Below, piece by piece: positions 53,313 to 61,523 of a stretch of 64,000 nt of DNA. The stretch's first letter is position 1; every line of letters starts with the position of its first letter. The translations under genes were made by a program, and so were the position numbers. The notes beneath the pieces were generated by a model that was given only the letters and a program-made list of their open reading frames with translations, searched no databases and had not been told where the DNA came from. The stretch comes from Turneriella parva DSM 21527. GTDB lineage: Bacteria > Spirochaetota > Leptospiria > Turneriellales > Turneriellaceae. The stretch is from NCBI RefSeq assembly GCF_000266885.1, contig NC_018020.1:3596001-3660000 (forward strand), in the 5' to 3' direction.

Positions 53313-53729
53313 ATCACTACTCCTATGTCTTAGGAGCAGGATAAGGTGTCCGGTGATTTAGGGGGTCGCTACACACTGGCAATTGTGGTCGTTTCAGCGG
53401 CCCATTGATCATGAAGAAGCAGTGAATTGGCCAATGGTTTTGTTTTACTCAATTACGGCCGGGGTATATGAGGAAACCATTTTCAGAGGCATCTATACAA
53501 AACTCTTTGAGACTTATTTTAAACGAAAATGGCTCTTCTTTTTATTCGGGGCATTTATTTTCGCCTCAGTCCATTGGTGCAACGGACCTGTTAACCTCAT
53601 CCATACCTTCTGCTGGGGCCTAGCGGCTTTAATTATCTATTACTACCGTCGAAAGCTCCTTTCTCTAATGTTAATGCATGCTGCATACGATGAAGTTACA
53701 TACGGGAGATTATACCAATAGCCCCCATC

Positions 53730-53952
53730 GCACAACAAAATTTACCCGCTGCGCTCGCTGCGGTGCCGTGGCCCTCGCGTGCTCGGGTCTGCGCGGCAAA
53801 GATCGCGGACGGCGCGCAAGCGGGACGCTTGCTTTTGCGCGCCGCCGCGAGCCGCTCCGACCACATTGATGGTGCTTAATATGCGGCTTTTCAAATAAGC
53901 CCGGTTTTATTGTGTGGCGCACCATCAACGTCGGGTAAATTCCACGTTGCCC
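53730..53952 (+). other. attC48
   Basis: R'' GCACAAC, R' GTTGCCC (53946), 223 bp; closes C47, matching its start GTTGTGC across the IS insertion. Confidence 0.93.
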
Positions 53953-54405
53953 GCCATGCCTATGCGTGGCCGGAAAATAGAAGAAGCACTGTGTGCAGTC
54001 GAGCTTGCGGCTTGCTATTTGGGTGAAGATTAGAGTTTGGCGACTGGCGCAAGCACGACTGCTCGGTGGGCCCTCCTGGTATCGAGGTTCGTGAGCGTCA
54101 GAAATCCTACTATTTGTTCGAATTCGGTATTGCGGCTTCGCAGGCCACGCATCGCGAGCTTGTGAGCCATTGACCCCTGCCCGATCGGTGCGACGTCGCG
54201 CTCGCGAGTCGGCACGGCGGGCAACAGATTTTACAAGCTGCGCCGCCATTCGCTTCTCGAAAGGCGTGCTCGGTCTCGGCGACGAAGATGCGTCGACGCC
54301 CGCAGCTCAGTTGAGCTTTATTGGCGGGCGCGCCGCAGTCGCCTTCGACACAATTTGGGTTGCGCCGAAGACGACGCACCCCAAATCGTCTTGTAAAATC
54401 AAACG
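53947..54405 (+). repeat. Type A gene-less cassette C48 (copy A11)
   Basis: 459 bp; first of three in tandem (C48-C50). Confidence 0.85.
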
Positions 54406-54411
54406 TTGCCC
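54219..54411 (+). other. attC49
   Basis: R'' GGGCAAC, R' GTTGCCC (54405), 193 bp; closes C48. Confidence 0.93.
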
Positions 54412-54864
54412 GCCATGCCTATGCGTGGCCGAAAAATAGAAGAGTTACTGTGTGCAGTCGAGCTTGCGGCTTGCTATTTGGGTGAAGATTAGAGTTTGGC
54501 GACTGGCGCAAGCACGACTGCTCGGTTGGCGCTCCTGGCTTCGAGGCTTGTCTGCGTCAGAAATCCTACTATTTGTTCGAATTCGATATTGCGGCTTCGC
54601 AGGCCACGCATCGCGAGCTTGAAAGCAATAGGCCCCTGCCCGATCGATGCGACGTCGCGCTCGCGAGTCGGCACGGCGGGCAACAGATTTTACAAGCTGC
54701 GCCGCCATTCGCTACGCGAAAGGCGTGCTCGGTCTCGGCGACGAAGATGCGTCGACGCCCGCAGCTCAGTTGAGCTTTGTTGGCGGGCGCGCCGCAGTCG
54801 CCTTCGACACAATTTGGGTTGCGCCGAAGACGGCACACCCCAAATCGTCTTGCAAAATCAAACG
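54406..54864 (+). repeat. Type A gene-less cassette C49 (copy A12)
   Basis: 459 bp; minus-strand frame 54489-54683 open. Confidence 0.85.
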
Positions 54865-54870
54865 TTGCCC
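54678..54870 (+). other. attC50
   Basis: R'' GGGCAAC, R' GTTGCCC (54864), 193 bp; closes C49. Confidence 0.93.
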
Positions 54871-55323
54871 GCCATGCCTGTGCGTGGCCGAAAAATAGAA
54901 GAAGCACTCTGTGCAGTCGAGCTTGCGGCATGCTATTTGGGTGAAGATTAGAATTTGGCGAGTTGCGTAAGCACGACCGCTAGGTTGGCGCTCCCGACTT
55001 CAAGATTCGCGTGCGTCAGAAATCCTGGCATTCGTTCGAATTCGGTATTGCGGCTTCAGAGGCCACGCATCGCGAGCTTGAGAGCAATTGGCCCCTGCCT
55101 GATCGACGCTTCGTCGCGCTCGCGAGTCGGCACGGCGGGCAACAGATTTTACAAGCTGCGCCGCCATTCGCTACGCGAAAGGCGTGCTCGGTCTCGGCGA
55201 CGAAGATGCGTCGACGCCCGCAGCTCAGTTGAGCTTTATTGGCGGGCGCGCCGCAGTCGCCTTCGACACAATTTGGGTTGCGCCGAAGACGCCGCACCCC
55301 AAATCGTCTTGTAAAATCAAGCG
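54865..55323 (+). repeat. Type A gene-less cassette C50 (copy A13, divergent)
   Basis: 459 bp. The most diverged type A copy, with many substitutions in 54950-55120; the minus-strand 64-codon frame is broken by a TGA (GGCCTCTGA on that strand). Confidence 0.85.
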
Positions 55324-55329
55324 TTGTCT
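55137..55329 (+). other. attC51
   Basis: R'' GGGCAAC, R' GTTGTCT (55323), 193 bp; closes C50. Confidence 0.93.
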
Positions 55330-55363
55330 GAAATGGGCGAAAGACTTTCTCCGAAAAGAGCTC

Positions 55364-55375
55364 GCCATCCATGGC
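55364..55375 (+). repeat. NTCCNT-loop hairpin, start side of C51
   Basis: Same as in C1: 3-bp stem GCC/GGC, loop ATCCAT. Confidence 0.4.
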
Positions 55376-55466
55376 TCGCCAAGACTGTGCAATGCTTTAC
55401 ATGCCAAATGCATAACAATATTCTTGAAGCCGTAAGAATCGTTAGTATCTATCCCAGAGCTAGGTA

Positions 55467-55823
55467 ATGCCAGAAACCGCCAGAAACCAAATAATTCAGG
55501 TCTTAACAGAATGGACTGAAGCAAAGCTGACGGAGAACGATGTTTGGCGCTGGGCATCAGCCCGATGTTTGCCAGGGGAAGACAGCTACGAGGGCTGGCT
55601 GGCCGGTGATCGCATATCTCATGAAGTCATGCTGCATTTAAATAGCCTAGATATGTATCTTGTAGTCAGAGACGACATTCCCATATATTTACAATTTTTG
55701 AAGCGAGATGATTCTGATTTCGAATCCGCCTATAGAGATTGGCAGGAAAGTCTCCGCGAAGCCAATACTCAGGAGCGGAGAAGACAGCTCAAGAAAAATC
55801 CAATATATGCACCTTTCTGTTAA
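55467..55823 (+). CDS. Hypothetical protein, cassette C51 (duplicate of C1)
   Basis: 118 residues, the same product as at 7066-7422. C1 and C51 are both 765 bp and nearly identical; I noticed one base differing in attC (7675 G versus A). No recognised domain. Confidence 0.65.
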   Translation: MPETARNQIIQVLTEWTEAKLTENDVWRWASARCLPGEDSYEGWLAGDRISHEVMLHLNSLDMYLVVRDDIPIYLQFLKRDDSDFESAYRDWQESLREANTQERRRQLKKNPIYAPFC

Positions 55824-55831
55824 TCTAACTC

Positions 55832-55843
55832 GACATCCATGTC
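55832..55843 (+). repeat. NTCCNT-loop hairpin, end side of C51
   Basis: Same as in C1: 3-bp stem GAC/GTC, loop ATCCAT. Confidence 0.4.
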
Positions 55844-55871
55844 TCGTTATCTCATCCCAATCGCCCACTTC

Positions 55872-56094
55872 AGACAACAAGATTTACGAGCTGCGCTCCC
55901 TGCGGTGCCGTAGCTCCTCGGGTGCTCGGCCTCACCCACAAAGAAGCGTTGACGCCGCACGCACGTGACGTGCATTCGGTGCGGCGCAACGCTGTGGGTT
56001 CGGCAAATTGATGACGCTTAGTATGCGGCTTTCCTAATAAGCCTGCTTTTATTGTGCGGCGCGTCATCAACTTCTCGTAAATCCAACGTTGTCG
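55872..56094 (+). other. attC52
   Basis: R'' AGACAAC, R' GTTGTCG (56088), 223 bp; closes C51. Confidence 0.93.
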
Positions 56095-56152
56095 GCAATA
56101 GCCTTATTACTTTGACATCCTTGGAAACTGATTTCAGTTGACAGGCCAATCA

Positions 56153-56449
56153 ATGTGTAATACATTGCAAACAGTGATCCAATATGAAGATGCGGTCAAG
56201 AAATCCTATAAAAAAGGCAAGTTGCCGAAGCTCATTTTTGAACAATTTCACCATGCTTTTCAAGCCTTGGAATTGACTCATGACTTGAGCATATTTGACA
56301 TTAAGGCTTTGAAGGGTGATGCTGGGGATGAGCGGTTGTATTTTCGGTTGAGAAAGGGTAAATACAGGGCGATTTTTTATGTCGAGAATGCAGACTACTA
56401 TGTTATTTCGATAGCGAAACGGGATGAGGTATACAAAAAATGGCAGTAA
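56153..56449 (+). CDS. RelE-like toxin, cassette C52
   Basis: 98 residues from ATG 56153. The C-terminal half DERLYFRLRKGKYRAIFYVENADYYVISIAKRDEVYKKW follows the RelE fold. The toxin precedes the antitoxin (HigBA order), with a 10-bp overlap. Confidence 0.75.
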   Translation: MCNTLQTVIQYEDAVKKSYKKGKLPKLIFEQFHHAFQALELTHDLSIFDIKALKGDAGDERLYFRLRKGKYRAIFYVENADYYVISIAKRDEVYKKWQ

Positions 56450-56655
56450 TATCAGTCAGATTCAATGAAAAAGAATCCAAAATCTTGAAAAAATTATCGT
56501 CGGAATTGGATATTGACCAATCAACTGTGATCAAGAAGTCTATCATGGACACCTATGAGGATCTTGTCGATCGACAGGTCATTGCTGATTTCGAGAAATC
56601 TGCATCCAAGAAAAAGACAAAATTTCATAGTTTTGAACAAATCCTTGGTTCCTAA
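56440..56655 (+). CDS. Ribbon-helix-helix antitoxin, cassette C52
   Basis: 71 residues: MAVISVRFNEKESKILKKLS and SELDIDQSTVIKKSIMDTYE form a ribbon-helix-helix domain of the DUF6290/RelB type, followed by an acidic toxin-binding tail. Second gene of the pair. Confidence 0.8.
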   Translation: MAVISVRFNEKESKILKKLSSELDIDQSTVIKKSIMDTYEDLVDRQVIADFEKSASKKKTKFHSFEQILGS

Positions 56656-56664
56656 GGCTACTGC

Positions 56665-56878
56665 CGACAACAAAATTTACCTGCTGCGCTCGCTGCGGTG
56701 CCGTGGCTCCTCGCGTGCTCGGCCCTACGCGCCAAAGATGCCTTCGTCGCACAAGCGGGACGCTTGTTTTGTGCTCCTCAGGCAGGCGCTTCGGGCACAT
56801 TTGGTGACGCAAATAGGCTTTACAGCCTGAAATAATGACACAAGCGTCACCAAACGTCAGGTAAATTCCACGTTGTCT
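56665..56878 (+). other. attC53
   Basis: R'' CGACAAC, R' GTTGTCT (56872), 214 bp; closes C52. Confidence 0.93.
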
Positions 56879-56904
56879 GAAATGCGCTACAGGAGTTTGA
56901 TACT

Positions 56905-57663
56905 ATGAGATTGCTCACAATAATATTTTCCGTAATACTAATTTTGAACTGTAAAAAATCTGGCGGAATCCAGCCTACTGCAGAGTTGCCTAACCCTAAA
57001 AAGGCATCGAATGAAATATACTACACGTTGCCAAAAAATGGGACCAATTTGAGATCTGAGCCGAATGTTAATTCAGCCATTAAGGCGCTATTGCCTCAAA
57101 ATACTAAAGTCAATTTCGTAGATATGGGGGATTTTGCTGAAATTGAAAATCAAAAAGATAGGTGGTTTGAAGTGGAGCATAACGGCACGCGCGGCTGGAT
57201 ATTTGGAAGCCTCTTAAGTGTCCTGCCGAGCAGTGCTAATCTTAACGCATTCATTGGTGGCTGCCTCCGCGATGGCTGCGAAACTTGCGATGCCATTCGG
57301 TTTATTCCTGGCGGTAAGGTACATATGGCGTTAGAATGCCATTTTGGTTCTGCGAAAGGCGTTTGGAAGATTGAAAACAATTCAATTACCGCTGATGTAA
57401 CCATTCTGCCAGGGTGCTATGACAGTTGCCTTGCACCAGAAGAGAACCCGGGGTTTGTGAATGACAAGCGACCGGATGCGTACGAGCGGGCTTCCCAGGC
57501 ATTCGTCGACCGAAATCGCCATAATCTCAAATTGCGATTTACGCAACAGAGCGACGGCTCGTTTGATTATGAAATACTTTCGTCAGATCGTAAACCTGAG
57601 CAAGCTGAATATATTCCACCAAGACCACTTGGGAGAATGCGACACTACGCTGTCACGAAATAG
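56905..57663 (+). CDS. SH3-like lipoprotein, cassette C53
   Basis: 252 residues. Lipobox SVILILNC, SH3-like domain (GTNLRSEPNVNSAIKALLPQ to WFEVEHNGTRGWIFGSLLS) and the Cys-rich domain GGCLRDGCETCDAIRFIPGG / LPGCYDSCLAPEENPG, shared with C16 and C33. So these are diverged members of one exported family held in separate cassettes. Confidence 0.75.
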   Translation: MRLLTIIFSVILILNCKKSGGIQPTAELPNPKKASNEIYYTLPKNGTNLRSEPNVNSAIKALLPQNTKVNFVDMGDFAEIENQKDRWFEVEHNGTRGWIFGSLLSVLPSSANLNAFIGGCLRDGCETCDAIRFIPGGKVHMALECHFGSAKGVWKIENNSITADVTILPGCYDSCLAPEENPGFVNDKRPDAYERASQAFVDRNRHNLKLRFTQQSDGSFDYEILSSDRKPEQAEYIPPRPLGRMRHYAVTK

Positions 57664-57671
57664 CGCACTTC

Positions 57672-57896
57672 AGACAACAATATTTACCTGCTGCGCTCGC
57701 TGCGGTGCCGTAGCTCCTCGCGTGCTCGGCCTCCGGTGGCCTGAAATGCGTTGACGCCCGCGCTCTATCGAGCTTAATTGGCGGGCGCAACGCAGCCACC
57801 TGCGGCACATCGATGGCGCGCCAAGAGCGGCTTAGCCAATAAGCCGGCATTTATTGTGCGGCGCACCATCGACATCAGGTAAATCCACCGTTGGCT
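57672..57896 (+). other. attC54
   Basis: R'' AGACAAC, R' GTTGGCT (57890), 225 bp; closes C53. Confidence 0.93.
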
Positions 57897-57904
57897 GACA
57901 TTTT

Positions 57905-58720
57905 ATGGGCACAATATTAACTTATCGCAAATGCGCTTTTATCTCCGTACTGTCCATGACTCTCTCTTGTCGAGTAACTACACTCGAGAAAATTGGTGTG
58001 TCTGATGAGTACACAGGCTTTAAGCCGCGCGCTTCTGCGAAATTTGCATTCTATTCAGACGCGAAGATGAGCAAAGTCCATTCGAAAAAGGTGGTTCTGC
58101 CAATCACGACCTTTTTACCGATAAGGCAGCGATATGAAGACAAAAAGAATGGGCAAATAATCTTGGAAACACTAGTTGAGGGGAACCTTTTATATGCAAA
58201 AGAGGACGAAATTTACTATAATTATGCAAGTTGTGCTAAATTCAAGGACATAACTATCAAAGATTTGAATCGGTTAAAAGGTACTACATATACGGGCTTT
58301 TTCGAAAACACGGTGGGCGATCGAGGTGGCGGTGAAACAATCTCTGATCTCTATAATGACAGAGAACAATTCTCTAGGTCAAAATTTGATCTCCAAATTA
58401 ATGGTAAACGGTATGGTGTTGCAACTTTTGAAATAATCACCGGCTATTGTCGAGATCGTTTTTCCATTCATCGAATATTAGATTTCATTATTCTTCCGGC
58501 TGAAGATGAGCCCGGCGATAAGTACATAATGATGTGCAAGGGTGAAGAAAAAATGGCCGAAAATTTCTATCTCATATCCACTTCGTATGATCGTTCGCTC
58601 GCAAAATACCTCACATTAGATCGAGCTTGGCATCTAAACCGAAAAACCCTAACTATCGAAGCAATAAATCCAAAAGTTTTGAAGTGTCGAAACCCATGTC
58701 CAGCGGGCTGTGGCCCATAA
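57905..58720 (+). CDS. Hypothetical lipoprotein, cassette C54
   Basis: 271 residues. Signal ending SVLSMTLSC (lipobox), beta-rich mature part, and a C-terminal Cys cluster RCNPCPAGC-like (KCRNPCPAGCGP). No family recognised. ATG 14 bases into a compact cassette. Confidence 0.65.
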   Translation: MGTILTYRKCAFISVLSMTLSCRVTTLEKIGVSDEYTGFKPRASAKFAFYSDAKMSKVHSKKVVLPITTFLPIRQRYEDKKNGQIILETLVEGNLLYAKEDEIYYNYASCAKFKDITIKDLNRLKGTTYTGFFENTVGDRGGGETISDLYNDREQFSRSKFDLQINGKRYGVATFEIITGYCRDRFSIHRILDFIILPAEDEPGDKYIMMCKGEEKMAENFYLISTSYDRSLAKYLTLDRAWHLNRKTLTIEAINPKVLKCRNPCPAGCGP

Positions 58721-58726
58721 AACGTC

Positions 58727-58943
58727 AGCCAACAAATTTTACGCGCTGCGCCGCTGCGGTGCAGTAGCTCCTCGCGTGCTCGGGTCTCTGCGGCAAAGAT
58801 CGCGGACGACGCGCACACCGGGAGGTGTGTTTTTGCGCGTCGCCGCGAGCCGCTACGACCACATTTTTTGACGCAAATCGGCTTTACAAATTGAATAATT
58901 GACACAGGCGTCAAAAAACGTCAGCGTAAAATCCACGTTGTCT
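58727..58943 (+). other. attC55
   Basis: R'' AGCCAAC, R' GTTGTCT (58937), 217 bp; closes C54; R'' matches the unusual start GTTGGCT. Confidence 0.94.
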
Positions 58944-58971
58944 GAAATTTCGCTTAATTTGCTTTGTACTT

Positions 58972-58989
58972 TCGGCCAGCCATGGCCGA
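58972..58989 (+). repeat. NTCCNT-loop hairpin, start side of C55
   Basis: Stem as in C12 (TCGGCC/GGCCGA); loop AGCCAT, a one-base departure from the consensus. Confidence 0.55.
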
Positions 58990-59046
58990 TTCAAAACCTC
59001 TCTGAATATCTTGCCAAGTTATGCTAAAAATTATGTCGTACCGTTA

Positions 59047-59061
59047 GTAAGAAATTCTTAC
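59047..59061 (+). promoter_or_regulatory. Palindromic operator before the antitoxin gene, C55
   Basis: Same perfect palindrome GTAAGAAATTCTTAC as at 16738, conserved while nearby bases changed. Confidence 0.6.
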
Positions 59062-59071
59062 AAGGGGTGAT

Positions 59072-59341
59072 ATGGAAACTATTGAAATCACGAGCGTCTC
59101 CTCTAAAGGGCAGGTAGTAATCCCCAAGAGTATTAGGTCTCAATTATCTATCGGCGAGGGTACAAAATTCATTGTGATAGCAGACGGCAGCAATCTGTTG
59201 CTCAAAAAGATAAACGAACCAGACAAGGCCGAGTTTGATGCCCTTATACGCCGCACCCGAGAAGTTATGAAAAACCGCAAAGTGACGCCTAAGGATTTAC
59301 AAAAGGCTATCAAAGCCTCACGCGCTAAACGCGCTCGATGA
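59072..59341 (+). CDS. AbrB/VapB-type antitoxin, cassette C55 (duplicate of C12)
   Basis: 89 residues, reading the same as the C12 antitoxin. See C12 for domains. Confidence 0.88.
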   Translation: METIEITSVSSKGQVVIPKSIRSQLSIGEGTKFIVIADGSNLLLKKINEPDKAEFDALIRRTREVMKNRKVTPKDLQKAIKASRAKRAR

Positions 59342-59736
59342 AAGTCATTATTGATACAAACGTCTTTGTCGCCGGTCTTATTTGGTCTGGGAAACCGTCT
59401 CAAGTAGTATCGAAGTGGCTTAGTGGCGAATTTGAACTCGTACTGTCCGCAGAGCTACTTGCTGAATACGTTGAGGTAATTGAGCGCCTTTCCAAAAACT
59501 CCGAGTTGGCTTCTCATTGGCAGGAGACTTTGATCAAGAGAGCAACATTTGTTGCAGTTACGCAAACAGTCGATGTTTGTCGCGACCCCAATGATAACTT
59601 TATCTTGGCCTTAGGGTTGGCGTCAAGCGCCGATTATCTAATATCTGGGGATAAGGATATTTTATCCATCTCCGATTTTCCTATTAAAATCGTATCTCCG
59701 GCAACCTTCCTATTAGAGGTTTTCCGAGGACATTAG
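59338..59736 (+). CDS. PIN-domain (VapC-type) toxin, cassette C55 (duplicate of C12)
   Basis: 132 residues. Differs from the C12 toxin at a few positions (GLIWSGKPSQVV against GIIWSGKPAQIV, and FLLEVFRGH against FLLEFFRGH), with other changes silent. The catalytic acidic residues are kept, consistent with purifying selection after duplication. Confidence 0.88.
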   Translation: MKVIIDTNVFVAGLIWSGKPSQVVSKWLSGEFELVLSAELLAEYVEVIERLSKNSELASHWQETLIKRATFVAVTQTVDVCRDPNDNFILALGLASSADYLISGDKDILSISDFPIKIVSPATFLLEVFRGH

Positions 59737-59739
59737 TTT

Positions 59740-59764
59740 CGCCTCGCCATCCCTGGCTTCGGCG
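59740..59764 (+). repeat. NTCCNT-loop hairpin, end side of C55
   Basis: As in C12, with loop ATCCCT. Confidence 0.5.
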
Positions 59765-59790
59765 ATATGACGACATGGTCGCGAAACTTC

Positions 59791-59986
59791 AGACAACAAA
59801 TTTTACGCGCTGCGGGCGCGACCGCTTCGCTGGGTCGCGTCCTCGGGTCTCCGCGGCAGACGATCGCGGACGACGCGCACACCGGGAGGTGTGTTTTCGC
59901 GCGTCGCCGCGAGCCGCTACGACCACATTTTGACTTGCTGCGAAGACACAGCAAGTCAAAACGTCAGCGTAAAATCCACGTTGCCC
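59791..59986 (+). other. attC56
   Basis: R'' AGACAAC, R' GTTGCCC (59980), 196 bp; closes C55. Confidence 0.93.
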
Positions 59987-60439
59987 GCCATGCCTATGCG
60001 TGGCCGAAAAATAGAAGAAGCACTGTGTGCAGTCGAGCTTGCGGCTTGCTATTTGGGTGAAGATTAGAGTTTGGCGGCTGGCGCAAGCACGACTGCTCGG
60101 TGGGCCCTCCTGGTATCGAGGTTCGTGAGCGTCAGAAATCCTACTATTTGTTCGAATTCGGTATTGCGGCTTCGCAGGCCACGCATCGCGAGCTTGAGAG
60201 CAATAGGCCCCTGCCCGATCGATGCGACGTCGCGCTCGCGAGTCGGCACGGCGGGCAACAGATTTTACAAGCTGCGCCGCCATTCGCTACGCGAAAGGCG
60301 TGCTCGGTCTCGGCGACGAAGATGCGTCGACGCCCGCAGCTCGGTTGAGCTTCATTGGCGGGCGCGCCGCAGTCGCCTTCGACACAATTTGGTTTGCGCC
60401 GAAGACGGCACACCCCAAATCGTCTAGTAAAATCTAACG
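59981..60439 (+). repeat. Type A gene-less cassette C56 (copy A14)
   Basis: 459 bp; closest to C39. L' reads CGTCTAGTAAAAT instead of CGTCTTG(T/C)AAAAT. Confidence 0.85.
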
Positions 60440-60445
60440 TTGTGC
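60253..60445 (+). other. attC57
   Basis: R'' GGGCAAC, R' GTTGTGC (60439), 193 bp; closes C56. Confidence 0.92.
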
Positions 60446-60467
60446 GAACATTTTTGCGGCTTGTACT

Positions 60468-60489
60468 GCGTCGGCATCCGTGCCGACGC
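60468..60489 (+). repeat. NTCCNT-loop hairpin, start side of C57
   Basis: 8-bp stem GCGTCGGC/GCCGACGC, loop ATCCGT. Confidence 0.75.
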
Positions 60490-60496
60490 CGCCCCG

Positions 60497-60871
60497 CTAG
60501 ACAGAATACAGGGTTAGGCCTTTAATAAATTTGAAATCCCGAACATTGTAAGTGAAGAGCTGAAAGGATTGGTCCATTGCAGTCGCGGCAATTATTGCGT
60601 CAGGTATCTTGAGACCATGACTCTTCGCATACTTTCGTATCAGGTCAACAGCTTTAGTGGAAATATCCTCAGATATGGCAAACTCTTGAATTGCATCCAG
60701 AGCCTTTTCAATTTTCCGTAGCTCCGCATTGTTCCATGCACCGACAAGAAGCTCCATTCTTGTGACAGCAGAGATCGCAAGATTTTCTGCCTTGATTACC
60801 CTTAGCGCTTTGGCTGCATCAGCAGAATCCCGAAGGAATTCTACCATGACATCGGTATCAACGATTACCAC
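60497..60871 (-). CDS. vapC: PIN-domain (VapC-type) toxin, cassette C57
   Basis: 124 residues from GTG 60871. VIVDTDVMVEFLRD holds the first catalytic Asp, ISAVTRMELLVGA the Glu, and KIPDAIIAATAM the later Asp: a classical VapC. It overlaps the antitoxin by 14 bp, in the reversed orientation. Confidence 0.88.
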   Translation of the reverse strand: MVIVDTDVMVEFLRDSADAAKALRVIKAENLAISAVTRMELLVGAWNNAELRKIEKALDAIQEFAISEDISTKAVDLIRKYAKSHGLKIPDAIIAATAMDQSFQLFTYNVRDFKFIKGLTLYSV

Positions 60872-61079
60872 GATGCCAAGCCAATTCCCGAAGCTCTTTG
60901 CCGGTAATTTTTCGTTCTTTCCATACCCCTTGAGCAGCAAAAAAATCTTTAGGGAGCCGTTTTTTAGCTTTCTTAGCGGGCTGAACGTCTGAAACCTTAA
61001 CAAAATCCAGAGTTTTGAGGAATAGCACTAAGTTCTTTCCCTTTGCTTCGTCCCGGATGTTTAAGGCGTATTTGGCCAT
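60858..61079 (-). CDS. VapB-like antitoxin, cassette C57
   Basis: 73 residues from ATG 61079 (MAKYALNIRDEAKGKNLVLF). Basic middle region and an aromatic C-terminal ELRELAWHR tail. It is placed as antitoxin by position; no DNA-binding motif is obvious. First gene of the reversed pair. Confidence 0.6.
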   Translation of the reverse strand: MAKYALNIRDEAKGKNLVLFLKTLDFVKVSDVQPAKKAKKRLPKDFFAAQGVWKERKITGKELRELAWHRGNR

Positions 61080-61169
61080 GTGTAACAATATAGACCAGAA
61101 TTCGATTGTCAACCATATGCTGCGTTGAGGCCGTGAATTATCAACAGGGTAACAGCGTCTAAGGCACCC

Positions 61170-61187
61170 GCGGCCGTCCGTGGCCGC
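61170..61187 (+). repeat. NTCCNT-loop hairpin, end side of C57
   Basis: 6-bp stem GCGGCC/GGCCGC, loop GTCCGT. Confidence 0.65.
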
Positions 61188-61208
61188 AGGTGCAGCCGCA
61201 AAAACGTC

Positions 61209-61427
61209 GCACAACAAGATTTACGAGCTGCGCTCCCTGCGGTGCCGTAGCTCCTCGGGTGCTCGGCCCTACGTGCCAAAGATGCCCTGCGCCCGCCGGC
61301 CAGTGGGCCTGCATTGGCGGGCTCGGGCAAGCACTTCGGGCAAATTTTGGCGGCTAAATATGCTCTTGCCATATTAAAGAATTGACATAGTGCGCCGCCA
61401 AAACCTCTCGTAAATCCAACGTTGTCT
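61209..61427 (+). other. attC58
   Basis: R'' GCACAAC, R' GTTGTCT (61421), 219 bp; closes C57. Confidence 0.93.
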
Positions 61428-61450
61428 GCTATTGTCGCACCTTTTATACC

Positions 61451-61470
61451 CAGCGGCATCCGTGCCGCTG
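61451..61470 (+). repeat. NTCCNT-loop hairpin, start side of C58
   Basis: 7-bp stem CAGCGGC/GCCGCTG, loop ATCCGT. Confidence 0.7.
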
Positions 61471-61523
61471 CTTGCCGAAGGAGTAGCATAGCATAAACTG
61501 TCCATACTATTGCGACAAAACAG

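Larger units (their letters stand above)
52072..53373 (-). mobile_element. IS3-family insertion sequence in the CPBP cassette
   Basis: 1302 bp, ends TGCAGTGACCCCCGAAAACC and TGTAGCGACCCCCTAAATCA, flanked by a 5-bp repeat CACTG (52067-52071 and 53374-53378). It holds the two overlapping transposase frames of the IS3 family, most like the IS2 group. Confidence 0.92.
51797..53721 (+). pseudogene. CPBP-family membrane protease split by IS3, cassette C47
   Basis: Coding parts 51797-52071 and 53379-53721. Removing the element and one 5-bp target copy (CACTG) rejoins them in frame as 205 residues, and the frame is open further upstream to about 51749, so the native start may be a non-ATG codon there. 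The 3' part has the CPBP signature YEETIFRG (Glu-Glu...Arg) and FASVHW, the metal ligands of Rce1-like intramembrane proteases. Interrupted and presumably inactive. Confidence 0.8.
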
